Shown here in pieces: positions 45,277-57,036 of a DNA stretch of 64,000 bases. The stretch lies in the NCBI GenBank assembly GCA_948146395.1, contig OX411545.1, positions 25,127,526 to 25,191,525 on the forward strand, in the 5' to 3' direction. How positions within the stretch are numbered: position 1 is the stretch's first letter; every line of letters begins with the position of its first letter. The translations under genes were made by a program, and so were the position numbers. Source of the DNA: Fragum whitleyi. Its lineage: Eukaryota; Mollusca; Bivalvia; Cardiida; Cardiidae. The notes beneath the pieces were generated by a model that was not told the origin of the DNA, searched no databases, and saw only the letters and a list, made by a program, of their open reading frames with translations.

Positions 45277-46599
45277 TTGGCATTTTTTATTTCACGTACA
45301 TTTAAAATCAGAGCTATTGACATAAGGATTAATTAAGGTTTTCGATTCTAATTTTTTCTGCCATACATCCACAAACCCCATGTCATTTGAACTGAGACGA
45401 TTCCAATGGGTACCAAACAACACCTGATTTCATTCATAAATACAAATTTGAGACCGGTTGTATCCCATATTTTCCAGACCGTTGTTAATCCCATTCTGTC
45501 TTTGGCTAGTCTCGGCGTTTTCAGTCTATTAGCTGGAGGTTTGAATAACTATGAGATGTAACTTACTAGAACTAATATCGCATACTAAAGCGAGAAAAGT
45601 AGGAGGAAAAAGAAACACATAAACTCCAATTTCTTCTAAAGCCGCGTAGATTCGAGAACATTCAAAACATCTATTGTATACATAGTTAAATTCAGCTGTT
45701 TGTAATTTATGGATATATCTTTTACTGTAATCATTCTACACCGAAATTCTTCTTTTAGTCTCTTTCGGCGATGAAGATATAAACACCTCTCTTGAATGAG
45801 GGTACAGTGAGATTTCTATGGACTGCAACCTGTAGGTTAGCCGATTTAACTTATTGTTTGTTCTTTATCGTACAGAAACGGCCCTTTTCCCGAAACGAAT
45901 CTACAGTGTTTAAATTAAAACAATTGACGACCATTGCCGGTATTTATTCAATGCAGTGCACCCCAAACAAAATACTGCACAAGTCTTATACACACTTAGG
46001 TTTAGTCTATACAGGTTTCTGAATGAAAAAATACGGATTCGTCTATAATGAAATGAAACGGTGTGGTCATCACTTATATATGAATATCGAGTTTTAACTT
46101 TTTTTGTGACTCCGGTGTTACAAGTCGATGGATTGTTAGTTGATCAAAATCATAGTTCAATTGGCTTGATTGAGAAGGAAGATGCTATTTTTGCTTGGGC
46201 AACATTAAGTTTGTAAATTGTTCATGAGCCAAGGCAAATACTAGGTGACAAGTAAGCTAACTTTTGTCAACTCATTAGTTAGAATGATACAGAGTATGCA
46301 TCACATTTAGCACAAATAATTGTTAACTTCATACTTCAGTCTGTTTATATCCTAGCTATGAAACACATGTATGGGAGCTTTGTGAAAGAAATAACATTTT
46401 TGTAATAGTGTCTTCTTGCAAATAAAAATAGCAATGTCCCTTAAAGATATAAATGTCATTTAAACTGGTAATCAACCGAGAGGCTATCGATAGTATGAAT
46501 ATTTTCGAAAAGTGTAGCAAGTGTTCTTTACCTAAGAACTTCACAATTTATATCACTCAGTTAAAAATACACAAACGTAGAATCTCCTCTCCAATCTGA
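45277..46599. other. Unassigned; possible 3' part of the DIRS relic
   Basis: This is where a DIRS-type recombinase domain would be expected on the minus strand. I could not find a tyrosine recombinase motif by eye, and open frames are short. Confidence 0.4.
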
Positions 46600-47844
46600 T
46601 GAGAATAAATTGGTTCCAGTGAAGCACCGTTGTAAAGAGCAAAGGAAAATGCTACGGCTTTGAACCGATACTTTTAAAGCGTTATCTTATAAAATTGTAT
46701 TTTATTGTTGTGCGAATATTTTGAACGACAATTTGAAAGAGCCTGAAATGATACTTGTCTATAAGGTGTATTCAAACCAAAGAAAACTACTGTTTGTCCA
46801 TTCGATCTGCAGTTTTTTTTTTTTCTCCTTGAATCAATGACATCAATAAATTGGAGTTTCATGGTTCAGCTCTGATGCCAATAGATCTATCAGTGCGTGT
46901 TCCCAAAACTGGAATTTTGTCTGGACTACCGGAACAATTCAAGGACGATTTTGTTGACCCTATCTTTTTGCGGGTCAATAAGTCTGCCAGGATATTCGGA
47001 TTTTCACGTATTCACATTGCTTTCAAATTGACCTTGTTTCCGATTAACAATGTTCTACAGGTTCACTGTTCTAAATCAGAGTTAACTGGAATGAGTCCCC
47101 CTTGTCTGTTTATGTTTTGGGCTACTGTTGTTTTGTCGGTCTTTGACAAAACATGTTTGCCCTTAATGACAGGAAGAAAATGTTTCACTGACATAAACAC
47201 TGCTTCCAATTCCAAATGTTGATATACAAATTCTTATGTTCCTTGGACCAGACCTCTTGTATGTAATTTTCTTCCATATGGCCCCCGTACACTGCTTTGA
47301 AAGCATATGAAGTGATTGTAACGACCGACTTTACTTGAATGAAAAATCGACCCTGTAGAATGTTTGCTGGGAGACACCTGCCAATAAAAATGGCTTTTAA
47401 GGTGAGGTGAACAAGGAACTTCCAATTCTATTGAAATTTTCAAAAAACTCGAGAGATGTAATGGAATCGGTCGCATATCCGACTGGGCATCTGAAACTAG
47501 TTCTATGTAGCACGCCATCAGACTGAGAAGATGAATTAAATCTTTCAGAAACTACCTTTCATCGCAAATGTAATCGCTTCATTGATTTTCAATAGTCTTT
47601 CTTAAGTTGGAAAAACAAGCCAATCTTTTAGACTGAAATTTGCCCCTATATAAGCTATTGTCTGTTTGGGAATTAGACTGTTTTTTGAGATTTATAATGA
47701 ACCTCAGTTATAATAATAGATAGGAGAAAACATGCTTTTCCTGAATTAAAGCTGATTTGTATGGGTTTAGATGTAATTTGTCGTCTAGATATGCAACAGA
47801 CCTATTATTGAGTGTGTACAGGTGCACTGCTGCTACAGCTTCTA

Positions 47845-49121
47845 TTTTTAGCTCACCTGAGCACGAAGTGCTCAAGGTGAGCTATTGTGATCGTAGAATG
47901 TCCGTCGTCCGTCGTGCGTCGTCCGTCGTCCGTCGTGCGTCGTGCGTCGTCCACAATTTCTTTAAACATCTTCTCCTCTTAAACCAGTGGGCCAATCTTG
48001 ATGAAACTTGGCAGGGATGTTTCTTGGGTCAAGTTCTACCAAAGTTGTTCAAATGAATGAAATCCACCCTTAACTTTCCCTTTACCCTTAACAGAAAGGG
48101 TGAAAATATGGAAATCTTTAAAAATCTTCTTCTCTGAAACCAGAAGGCAGACAGCTTTCATATTTGGTATGAAGCATCATCTAGTAGACCTCTACCAAGT
48201 TTGTTCATATCAAGACCCTTGGGTCATATTTGGGCTTTGCCTGGGCCCAACCCTTTTTACATAGAATCAAAGAGGGAAAATCTTTAAAAATCTTCTTGTT
48301 TGAAACCAGATGGCACACAGCTTTCATAATTGGTATGAAGCATCACCTAGTGGGCCTCTACCAAGTTTGTTCATATCAAGACCCTTTGGTCATATTTAGG
48401 CTTTGCACGGGTGCATCCCTTTATCTCTTATGAGCACGAAGGGTAAAAATATGAAAATCTTCAAAAATCTTCTTCTATGAAACCAGAAGGCAGACAGCTT
48501 TCATATTTGGTATGTAGCATCATCTAGTAGACCTCTACCAAGTTTGTTCATATCAAGACCCTAGGATCATAATTGGGCTCCACCCGGGCGCAACCCTTTT
48601 TACATAGAATCAAAGAGCGAATTTTTTTTAAAAATCTTCTTTGATCGAAACCAGAGGGCACACTGCTTTCATTTTCGGTATGTAGCATCATCTAGTAGGC
48701 CCCTACCAAGTTTGTTCATATCAAGACCCTTTGGTCATATTTGGGCTCCACCCGGGCGCATCCCTTTCAGCTCATCTGAGCACAAAGGGTGAAAATATGA
48801 AAACCTTCAAAAATCATCTTCTCTGAAACCAGTAGGCAGACAGCTTTCATATTTAGTATGTAGCATCATCTTATGGACCTCTTCCAAGTTTGGTCATATC
48901 AAGACCCTGGGGTCTCATTTTGGGTCCAGCCGGGTGCATCCCTTTTTACATAGAATCAAAAAGCAAACAGGCATATCTGTCTTGCTATTCACTGAAAACA
49001 TTCCATGGTATTGATCTTAGGCAATTTCTTCTTTTTGACTACTGCCTATCTATTTAATGTGATGTCCCAGGGGTCAAAGAGACTCAGGTGAGCGATCTAG
49101 GACCATCTTGGTCCTCTTGTT
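47845..49121 (+). repeat. Tandem repeat H inserted in the DIRS reverse transcriptase
   Basis: It opens with GCTCACCTGAGCACGAAGTG / TGCTCAAGGTGAGC (self-complementary) and a CGTCGTCCGTCGTGCG tract. Units begin AAAAATCTTCTTC at about 48119, 48286, 48463, 48630 and 48809, with spacing alternating near 167 and 177 bp. It closes with GGTGAGCGATCTAGGACCAT. Open frames here are repeat translations. Confidence 0.85.
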
Positions 49122-49979
49122 TATTAATACTCGAGGAGCTGATGTAATGCAGAAACGTATAATTTTTCATTGATAACAAAGGCCGGATGTGAAAACTGAA
49201 ACCCAAGATATTTTCGATTTTTAGGTGAATCGGAATGTTTAGTATCTGTTAGATCGATCGTTATTGCCCAATCGTATTGTCTCACCTTGTGTATGATTTT
49301 TGATAAGATTGCCCATCTTGAAATGTTTTTCTCTATATATCGATTTAGTGATCTCAGATTTACGAGGCCGAGGATCGACGTTTTTCTTTTGAACTAGGCA
49401 GAAGGTACTATGTTAACAACATGGCCAAAAAAAAATCTTTCGAAAGCATCTTTCTTAAATCTGAAAATACAAATCTTTGATTAAATGTTGAGATAATTTT
49501 TGGAACAGTGGTTATTTTAATATCCGAAAAGGAGGCATGTCTTTAAATTCTAGCTTGTATCTCTCTTTTATGACAAATAAAACCCATTGATTGTTTATTT
49601 TCCCATACCTCTGGAAAAATAGATTAGTCGCCCCCTACAGAAAAGGCAGGAATGGTTGGTTTGAGACGCATGTATTCTTGACTCGGACTTACATTTTCTT
49701 AATAGTCACATGTTTTCTTGCAATCCGGAAAGAAGACAATGCCTCCGTTGGTTCCCTTGGCCTAAGAGTATCCATATCGGGGCTATAAGTCCTATAAGAA
49801 TATGTCTCTGTGAACTGATATGACTTTCTGGATGCCCCAGTCTTTTGCTTTTTTGACAGCCATTTTTTACCATTAGACCAAGATACAGTTTGTTGGATAC
49901 TACTTTCCTTTTTTTAAGATTTGTTTTCATGCAGCTCTGAAACCAAGTCATTAAATAGGAACTTCTGCTTTTTTTCTGT

Positions 49980-50700
49980 GGTTAAGTCTGTCCCAAAGAA
50001 CTTTCCAAAGCGCAATGTCCCTAGTAAGGGGAAGATACAACCCTTTGGACGTGACAGCTTTGAGTGTAATTAGTCTTGTGTCATAAATGGGAGCTTTTCT
50101 CCAAATAATATGAAAGAAAGGACCAGATCTGCCTATATAATTCAACGCATTAGAGGACTTGCTTAAATGTCCCTTGCTGTTTAAGTGCATCGATCTATAT
50201 TAGGATGTTGGGGTCTTTTGTTTTTATCATTTGATAACGCTCAGATACCTTGTTACAAATAGGCCATTGATAAAAAACCCATTCTAGATGCCATATGATC
50301 TTGAAAGTCAACACTCCGAACAGGTTTCGAAGGTTGAATGGGTATATGTTTAAGTCTGTCCCCTAGATCTTTCCCGGGCGCATCGTCCCCGGTAAGTGTA
50401 GATACAACACTTTGGACGTGACAGCTTTGAGTGTATTTAGTCTTGTGTCAGAAATGACAGCTTTTCTCCGAATAATATGAAAGAAAGGTCCAGATCTGCC
50501 TATATAATTCAACGCATTAGAGGACTTGCTTAAATGTCCCTTGCTGTTTAAATGCATCGATCTATATTAGGATGTTGGGGTCTTTTGTTTTTGTCATTTG
50601 ATAACGCTCAGATGCCTTGTTACATGTAGGCCATTGATAAAAAGAAACCCATTCTAGATGCCATATGGTCTTGAAAGTTAACGCTCCGAACATGTTTTAA
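49980..50700 (+). repeat. 367 bp tandem duplication inside the DIRS relic
   Basis: GATACAACCCTTTGGACGTG at 50034 recurs as GATACAACACTTTGGACGTG at 50401. The whole block from TTAAGTCTGTCCC to the region near 50345 is repeated to about 50700. Both units carry the same minus-strand frame (MHLNSKGHLSKSSNALNYIG start), the second ending earlier. Confidence 0.88.
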
Positions 50701-51177
50701 AGGCAGTGTGAGTAAATGACGCGGATGTCCATTTGAGACTACAATGCCAGATGATGATTTGATACTTTCTTGTGTATCGAATAACATCCCTAAACTGTTA
50801 GTTACGCCATCGAGATTCTTGTCGAAATGTCTCTTCGTGATCTGTTCCGAAGACCCGGAATGCGATTATAACTGACTCGAGTCATGCGACTAACTTTCAC
50901 TGCCTTCCACTTCACTGTCACTACCCTATAAAAATCCTCAGAGGTCGGAACGTTCCCGCCTAGAAGACTGAAATCGTCCTCCCGAGCTAAGCTCGAAATA
51001 TTGTTTTCTTGGTCGAGGGAATCATCGAGCGATAAAAGTAGCCTATCCCCATAGACGGATTGTTCTCCTAAACAGAATCTCGAGTGCCCCAAAAATTGAA
51101 TACATACCTTTAGAAGAATCCATAAATTTGAAAAAGCGGTCAAAGTTTTCTTCCATGCGTTTCCCCATATCGGCCAT

Positions 51178-51583
51178 TTTGATTTCCAACTTCTACACTG
51201 AAGTATTGGACATTTTAAGTTTATCGCTTACTACCCGAACACTTATGCACGAAGCGTAATCTTCCTCAGTGGAGATATGTGCATGTAAAAAGGCGACGAC
51301 ATGGTTAATAGATGGTCTATATTAGCTTGTAAATTGTAAACACTAATGTAAGTTTAATTACCGAAATAAAATACACATGTTTTTCAAGAGAATCGCACGA
51401 ATCGCACGATTTACTTACAGTTCCTATCAATTCGCGTCTTAGACTCCTCCAGTGATCATCTTAATGATGATGATAATGAATAAAAAAGCTTACACAAATA
51501 CATTTAAAGAAAGTTCGTGGCCTCAAACATCGGCGTTTAAAGATATTTAGACTTCGATATCAAATAGCGAATATATAAACCTA
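51178..51583. other. No identified feature
   Basis: Region upstream of the presumed DIRS gag start; a short TGATGATGATAATGA run only. Confidence 0.4.
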
Positions 51584-51713
51584 CCCTGTGTTTAGGATGA
51601 CAAAACGGTGCAATTAATTTGCCAATTACACCCCGCTTTGCACAAATGTGCATGTGCAAGGCGAGGTATGATTTGCTAACTGATTGCACCGTTTTTGTCA
51701 TCCTGAACGCAGG
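51584..51713. mobile_element. PAL-B foldback element, best copy
   Basis: CCCTGTGTTTAGGATGACAA to TTGTCATCCTGAACGCAGG; arms GGTGCAATTAATTTGCC / AACTGATTGCACC; centre CCCGCTTTGCACAAATGTGC / ATGTGCAAGGCG. 130 bp. Confidence 0.88.
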
Positions 51714-53003
51714 ACTAGCTTTGAATACGCTACGAATAAATATAGCTTTTTTGAAATTATGTTTCGCCAAAAGCTATTCTTTTCGCCTTGTGTGAAATGC
51801 AGGTAATCAAACATTGCAAAATGTTCAGTTTTGAAATCAGTCCTCCATAAGAATACTTTTGGTGACTTAAACACTTCCGGGTTCAATGAACATTATGTTG
51901 TGTTTTTTGTTGTTGTTTTTTTTACATTGCAGATACTAACAAATTACTTAAAGTTAATATATGCCAATGTAAATAAGTATTCATAGAAATTGTCTATACC
52001 GCTTTGTTTGATAAAATATGCTTTACTTTCATCTTCCACTTTAAGTAAAGAAGAACGAACTGTTACGACATTACTTCAGGGAATTAGTGCACTATTGAAT
52101 GTATTTTCCGTGTAGAATGTACAATCTTATTCATGATTATAAAATATTCTAAAAAAAAAAATAATAATAATAATTTATACAAACCAAATACACAAAGTTT
52201 CTCCGTTGAAGTTAAAAAAAGATCATTTTGAAATACAGTAAAGATACAGACACAGAGTAGAAATTTTAAAAGTTTAATTGATTGATTGATTAAAACGTCT
52301 TATAACTTCTACTAACAGGCAATCCCATTTACACATACGAAAAGAAACTGTTAAATCAAAAATCAAAGATGTAGAATGTGAGATGTTATCAATTAGAATG
52401 ATCCTGTCTGGGCTATTCAATAATTTTAACAGTATCACTGGTGGGATGAAACAAACGGTTTGGCTCCATGTTCTTTCCTTTAAAGCGACCGACTAATAAA
52501 CAGTTACCTTTTTGGAGAGTTTTTTCTGTTTAAAACGTCATTTGCACTGTTTCAACTACGATCCTAGCAAACCTTTTAGGGAAACAGACACTTCTTTAAT
52601 TTTGTAGTTTTAATAGCCTTGGACACAACCGTAGAAAAATTAAAGACTAAACTGTGCAAATACAAATGTTTATCTCACTGGTGGGTGTTGAGTTTGGAAT
52701 CAAGAAAGAGGGGCTTGACATCTATTATATTGGTACAGATCAATATTGATGATACTAAGAACGCAAAGGAAAACGCCCATTTCCCCGATATTTATAAAGA
52801 AACAAAATTGAAATACTCTCTTTCTTTGAAATGCGTAAAATGGTAAACCTACAGCTATCGATACCGGCAATGCTTTGAATAAAAAACATGGCACCCATTG
52901 ACTAGTCCTGGTGTTATACTAAACTATAAATATTAAAGAAGTCGAAACATAATTCCGTTATTTTAAACAGGGAAAGCAGTGGAGTTCCACTGTCCTCATT
53001 TAT
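51714..53003. other. No identified feature
   Basis: AT-rich, with an ATAATAATAATAAT tract near 52160 and GATTGATTGATT at 52278. Open frames up to 75 codons, none recognised. Confidence 0.45.
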
Positions 53004-53222
53004 GTTGATTGATTGAATGGAGTTTAACGCCTCTTTCAACATTTTTTTCAGTTATATTGCGGCGGCTGGAACACCTAATAATGGTTTCCTAGTATTTCTC
53101 TTACCAGTCTCAACCACCACATCCTTTCCTAACCCCCAGCTGCGATCTCACATAGGTCTACGATTAGCAACCCATTAGTGAGAGACAAAAAGTCGGAAAG
53201 AATGAGTGCCAACGTCGGGGGA
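53004..53222 (-). mobile_element. SINE family S, reverse, head-truncated
   Basis: TTGATTGATTGAATGGAGTT, GCGGCGGCTGGAACACC, CACATAGGTCTACGATTAGC, AAAGTCGGAAAGAATGAG, ending in AACGTCGGGGG before the tRNA head. Confidence 0.87.
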
Positions 53223-53371
53223 ACATTTGTAGCCATCACAGGAAGTGACTAAACCGAAATAACACCGGTGTAAAATGCCTACTTACAACACACAGAATAT
53301 TTTACATTATAAGAAATATTCACAATGTAGCGAAATTGACATATTTCCACGTTACCGATTATGCATATAGG

Positions 53372-53787
53372 AACAGTTATTAACATCGTCAAATTTACAT
53401 TCTCCGCGATCAAAACCATTCTAAATCGCTCGCATAGCGATCCATTCATTGCATTCAAAACGGACTCCAATCTCTCAAAAACGCTACGAAATCGTTACAA
53501 AACACTTTGAATTCGTTCAACCGATCAATATTTCATTACGATTGTCCAATTGTTTCATCGATTTTATTGGCCGGTCTAGATTTTAAAGCGTCTGATTGGT
53601 CCGTGAAAATAGATATTCATAAAATGAGGTAACAAAATATCGCTTATTTCGTCAAATTGGACGAAATGACCGATATTGTTATGCGTCTCTTTTATTTCAT
53701 TCAAAACTTGTTCTTCCCTATTATTCAATTTCATTCTAAACGATTCCAACATCATTGTCCTTATCATTTTCACGATGTTCTAAAATT
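53372..53787 (-). mobile_element. PAL-A element, complete
   Basis: AACAGTTATTAACATCGTCA to ATCATTTTCACGATGTTC. Core ATCGCTTATTTCGTCAAATT / GGACGAAATGACCGATAT. A loose PAL-A end fragment (GTAGCGAAATTGACATATTT) precedes it at 53325. Confidence 0.87.
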
Positions 53788-53949
53788 CAAATATAGATAA
53801 TGTATGCCTATTATTTTAGAAATGCCAATTTTTACATGTTACTGAAATTTCTGAATCTGAGTCCACGGTTCCTTTTTAAAAGAAAAATAGTGTAAGAGTT
53901 CTCGTTTAACCAGTATTTAGCTATGCAGGTTTTGTATTCTGTTCAAAAA

Positions 53950-54196
53950 ATGTGACCTGTCACGCGATAAGGGACCATCTGGGTAGTGCGCAAAGTGTCG
54001 ACCCTAGTCAGAATGACTAGGGTCGAAACCTTTCGCAATGTGCTGATTTTCTGAATTTAGAATGTTCAATCTACCTTCCAGGGAAAGAATTTTTGAAATG
54101 CGACCTCTGGTTGACCAATGCTGGACCCAATCTCTTTTTCAAATGGTCATTCTACAGAGCTCCGAGATGGTCCCTTTTTTCGTGATGGGTCACAAA
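53950..54196. mobile_element. PAL-F foldback element
   Basis: TGTGACCTGTCACGCGATAA and TCGTGATGGGTCACA ends; inner TGCGCAAAGTGTCGACCCTA / TAGGGTCGAAACCTTTCGCA. Confidence 0.88.
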
Positions 54197-55039
54197 TGTG
54201 AAATAAGAGTAGGGCAAAAGTAAGGAAAGGTTTCCTCAAACGACTATATTGCGCACCAACTGACATCTTGCTGTATCGTGATGCGTAAGATTTGCAAGAT
54301 GCATGTTTTTATACTGTGCTTGTTATGAAATATTTGGCAGGTACTCAAATGTTTTATCTTGCTGTGAAGTTACCATACAACCATGATTATCCAAGGCTAT
54401 TTGCATTACCAAGTGTATGTGACCGGTTAAGTGAAAAGGGACTATCTGGGAAATCTGTTGGTGCATATCTGGAGAAGAGATTACACTCAGCTAATACTAT
54501 AGCAAAAATTTGAATTTTGAATACGGATTCAACGAAGCCACTTTTCGCAAGACCATATTAATGAAAAGTTAGCAGAGCCAATCAAGGTGAGAATGTACGC
54601 ATTGTGTTGCCTTATAAGGGTTGATCGTTCTTGGGTATTTTGCTTGTCTTTTTTTTTGTGTGTGTGTCAAAAACATTTCATAAGCAAATTCACTTCACTT
54701 TATACCTCTACCAAGCGTTTCTTTACTCTTCAAAAAGATGCTTTACGTTCAATTTTGTTTTCTTTTTACTTCGACAAAAATATTTATACATATTTAAAGA
54801 TTATCGAGAAAGGTGAAGTTCAGGCATCTGTTTACTGAGTCTAAAGCGATTTAGAATGGTTGTGATCAAGGTGAATGCTAATAAAATGACAGGGTAGGTC
54901 ATTAGAAATTTCAAGATAATAAGTCGTGCAATTTTCGAGAAATTTGAAATTGAAATTGCATGCTTTCTATTGAAAATGATAATAGATATATATAGTCTCG
55001 AGCAAGACGATCTCATATTGTTTAATTGAACCGATTTGT
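54197..55039. other. Mostly unassigned
   Basis: Contains a PAL-F-like end at 54418 (TGTGACCGGTTAAGTGAAAA) and a PAL-A terminal fragment near 54842-54890 (AAAGCGATTTAGAATGGTTG). No gene recognised. Confidence 0.5.
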
Positions 55040-55322
55040 TTTTTGGTATGGGTTAAAACGCCCCTTTCAACATTATTGCATTTATAGCGCGCCTATCAAT
55101 GGTTACTTATCGTTTTTCACACCAGTAGAACAACAACAACATTTCGTCCGAGTCAACAGCTGCTCATCCCTCTTAAGCGTACTACTTATCATTCACCGGA
55201 TACAAATTACTCACGTCACATTACCTTTTTCAAATGCCAAATGAAGGTTGGCAGAGCCCGGATTCGAACGCATGACAGCATAATTTACAGCCAAATGTGT
55301 TACCGCTGAGCTAGCTGGGACC
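55040..55322 (-). mobile_element. SINE family T, reverse
   Basis: The head at the right end reads CCCGGATTCGAACGCATGAC (B box) and TACCGCTGAGCTAGCTGGGA (A-box side). The tail side GGTTAAAACGCCCCTTTCAA resembles family S tails. The A and B boxes are well kept. Confidence 0.7.
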
Positions 55323-55568
55323 GACATAAAAAATTATAAAAGAATCGAGACCAACCTTTGAGCTTGAGACTTCTAAGGAGCCTAAGTCAGTCATTCATAT
55401 AGTTCTCTTCAAAAAAAGTTCTTTGACATTTGATTTATATGCAGATTTTTAACTTCGACAGAAATGTCTATATGTGTTGGTAAAGCCAATCAAATTAGTT
55501 GAATTCAATGCATCTTTACACTGTATTAAAACCGAATTATTTTTTACCAAAGATTGATAACAGAGAAG

Positions 55569-55924
55569 TCGATTAAGGGCGTTGCGTCGCACGTTTCCTA
55601 AAGTAGCAAACTCGACCTCTAGTATCTGGTTCCAAACTCTCTGACCGGAGATCCTACTTAAACAGGAGACCTAAGTCGTCGTTGAAGTGTCAGTCGGAGT
55701 GAATTATCCCAAATACCTTTACGTAAAAAGACGTCCTGGACGAGCGTTGTTATCCATGGTCAGACTGATCTGGCTCTATACATAGCTCTAAGAGTCACGT
55801 TATAGCCGTGCCAGAGGTTCAAGATAGTCTGAAACAACCAAGCCAATTGCAGCGGCTTGTCTTAAAGAGCCTGCCTTTTGGCGACCAATTACTTTATGAC
55901 GTTGTTCCTCTGCTCGCTTGACAT
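55569..55924 (-). pseudogene. Tc1-like transposase, N-terminal relic
   Basis: Minus-strand frames give SSEQRNN from an ATG at 55924, then IIGRQKAGSLRQAAAIGLVV resembling the first helix-turn-helix of Tc1-family transposases. Further on come DNNARPGRLFT near the GRPR-type linker, and RISGQRVWNQILEVEFATLG with NVRRNALNR (55655-55569), matching the second HTH (family pattern RISxQTVRNRLxEAGLxARRP, established). Several stops and frameshifts; no DDE catalytic part remains. Confidence 0.65.
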
Positions 55925-57036
55925 GCTTACATTACAGCCACGTGCCTAGACGTTCAAGTTCAAAAGCAATCAAGTAGTGGCATTACAGAAAATACTGTGG
56001 AGATATCAAGGCTGTCTAGCGAATCTGAAACTGCACTACCTAATGAGAAAGCCAGGTTTTGCGTAATTTAACGTTGACGTCTCTATCCAGAAACCCTGTC
56101 GATTAATTCATCGTAAAACATGTGATATTCTTGGATTACAATTACGGTTCATAATCGAATGTTTAATCAGTGTCAAAGGACTTTTTTGAAGAGTATATAA
56201 ACCAAATACAAATGCGTGATCGCTATAATATTTCTTGTATGTCGAACTTTTTTCGAGTCCAAACCTACGTTTAAATCAAATAAGAGTGGTACTTAAGATA
56301 TTATTAGTTGACTCACAATGAGAGGAACATTTTGTCCCGTTTTTTGTCATTTCTTTATTTACTAACTTGCAGGTAACAAGGATAAAAAAGACTTTTTAAA
56401 ACAACGGGTCATAATGTTCAGAACCATCTAAGAAAAAAAAAGGAAAGAAAGAGTCACCGGAGGAATATTTTCAAATAACAATTTTATTTCGAGTCCAAAT
56501 CAGCGCTCGAACGGGATAAGAGTTATATTGAAGTGCGCACTAATGACTATGATATTGATGAATTTGTCCGGTTTACTAGTTCTGCATGAGAATTAGATTG
56601 GGTCCTGCTTCTCTGATATGAATTAATTGTTAACAAGAAAAGTCCAAATTAAAGAATGTAATTTTTGATCAGCTAATACTTCCTGATTGGCCGATTAGTC
56701 GGTGCCAGTTTTCAGGTATATCGGAGGAAGTTAAATGGGATTATTTATTAGAATATGAGTGGTGTACCTTGTTTATTTTTTTTTACCAAACCCTAACTAA
56801 CAGCTTGGGAGCCAAGCTACGTAAGATTAGCTAAATTCCCAGATTCGTACGTACAAGATAATAATGGATGATATGGACGCTTTGTCAAGATTAGCCATTA
56901 TGTACAAAAGGACGTCATAAAAATAACAAAATCGCCGTAGCACGAGAGTACGATGTTGCGAGACAGTATATTCCACTGAAGATAGTTTAATCGGAAACAT
57001 TTATTGCCGGATCTGTCAGATAGAGGAATGAATATT
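55925..57036. other. No identified feature
   Basis: AT-rich single-copy-looking sequence; nothing recognised. Confidence 0.45.

Larger units (their letters stand above)
46600..51177 (-). pseudogene. DIRS-like retroelement, RT-RNase H pseudogene
   Basis: Minus-strand translation shows, in N-to-C order across shifting frames: LNRYIEKKHFKM (49350-49312) and DWAITIDL, SAPRV (about 49140-49128), then after an insert HLYTLNNRSVAYLDD with the YLDD active site at 47780-47791, IPKQTIAYIGANFSL, LIHLLSLMACY, and VVTITSYAFKAVYGGHM. RNase H pieces follow: LELEAVF, the altered TDKTT, INRQGG at 47096-47113, and ADLLTRK. INRQGG together with this RT type is characteristic of DIRS-class elements (established). 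Many frameshifts and stops make it non-functional. A plausible gag start (MADMGKRMEENFDRFFKFMD) is at 51177, with an acidic frame 51143-50802. No recombinase was identified. Confidence 0.82.

Noticed and set aside
45277..46599. Tyrosine recombinase domain of the DIRS element
   Set aside because: Expected here, but no recognisable catalytic motif was found by eye in any minus-strand frame.
46851..47222. 123-codon plus-strand open frame
   Set aside because: It is the antisense of the DIRS RNase H region, whose minus-strand motifs explain the sequence.
47757..48056. 99-codon open frame
   Set aside because: Crosses from the DIRS relic into repeat H; antisense and chimeric.
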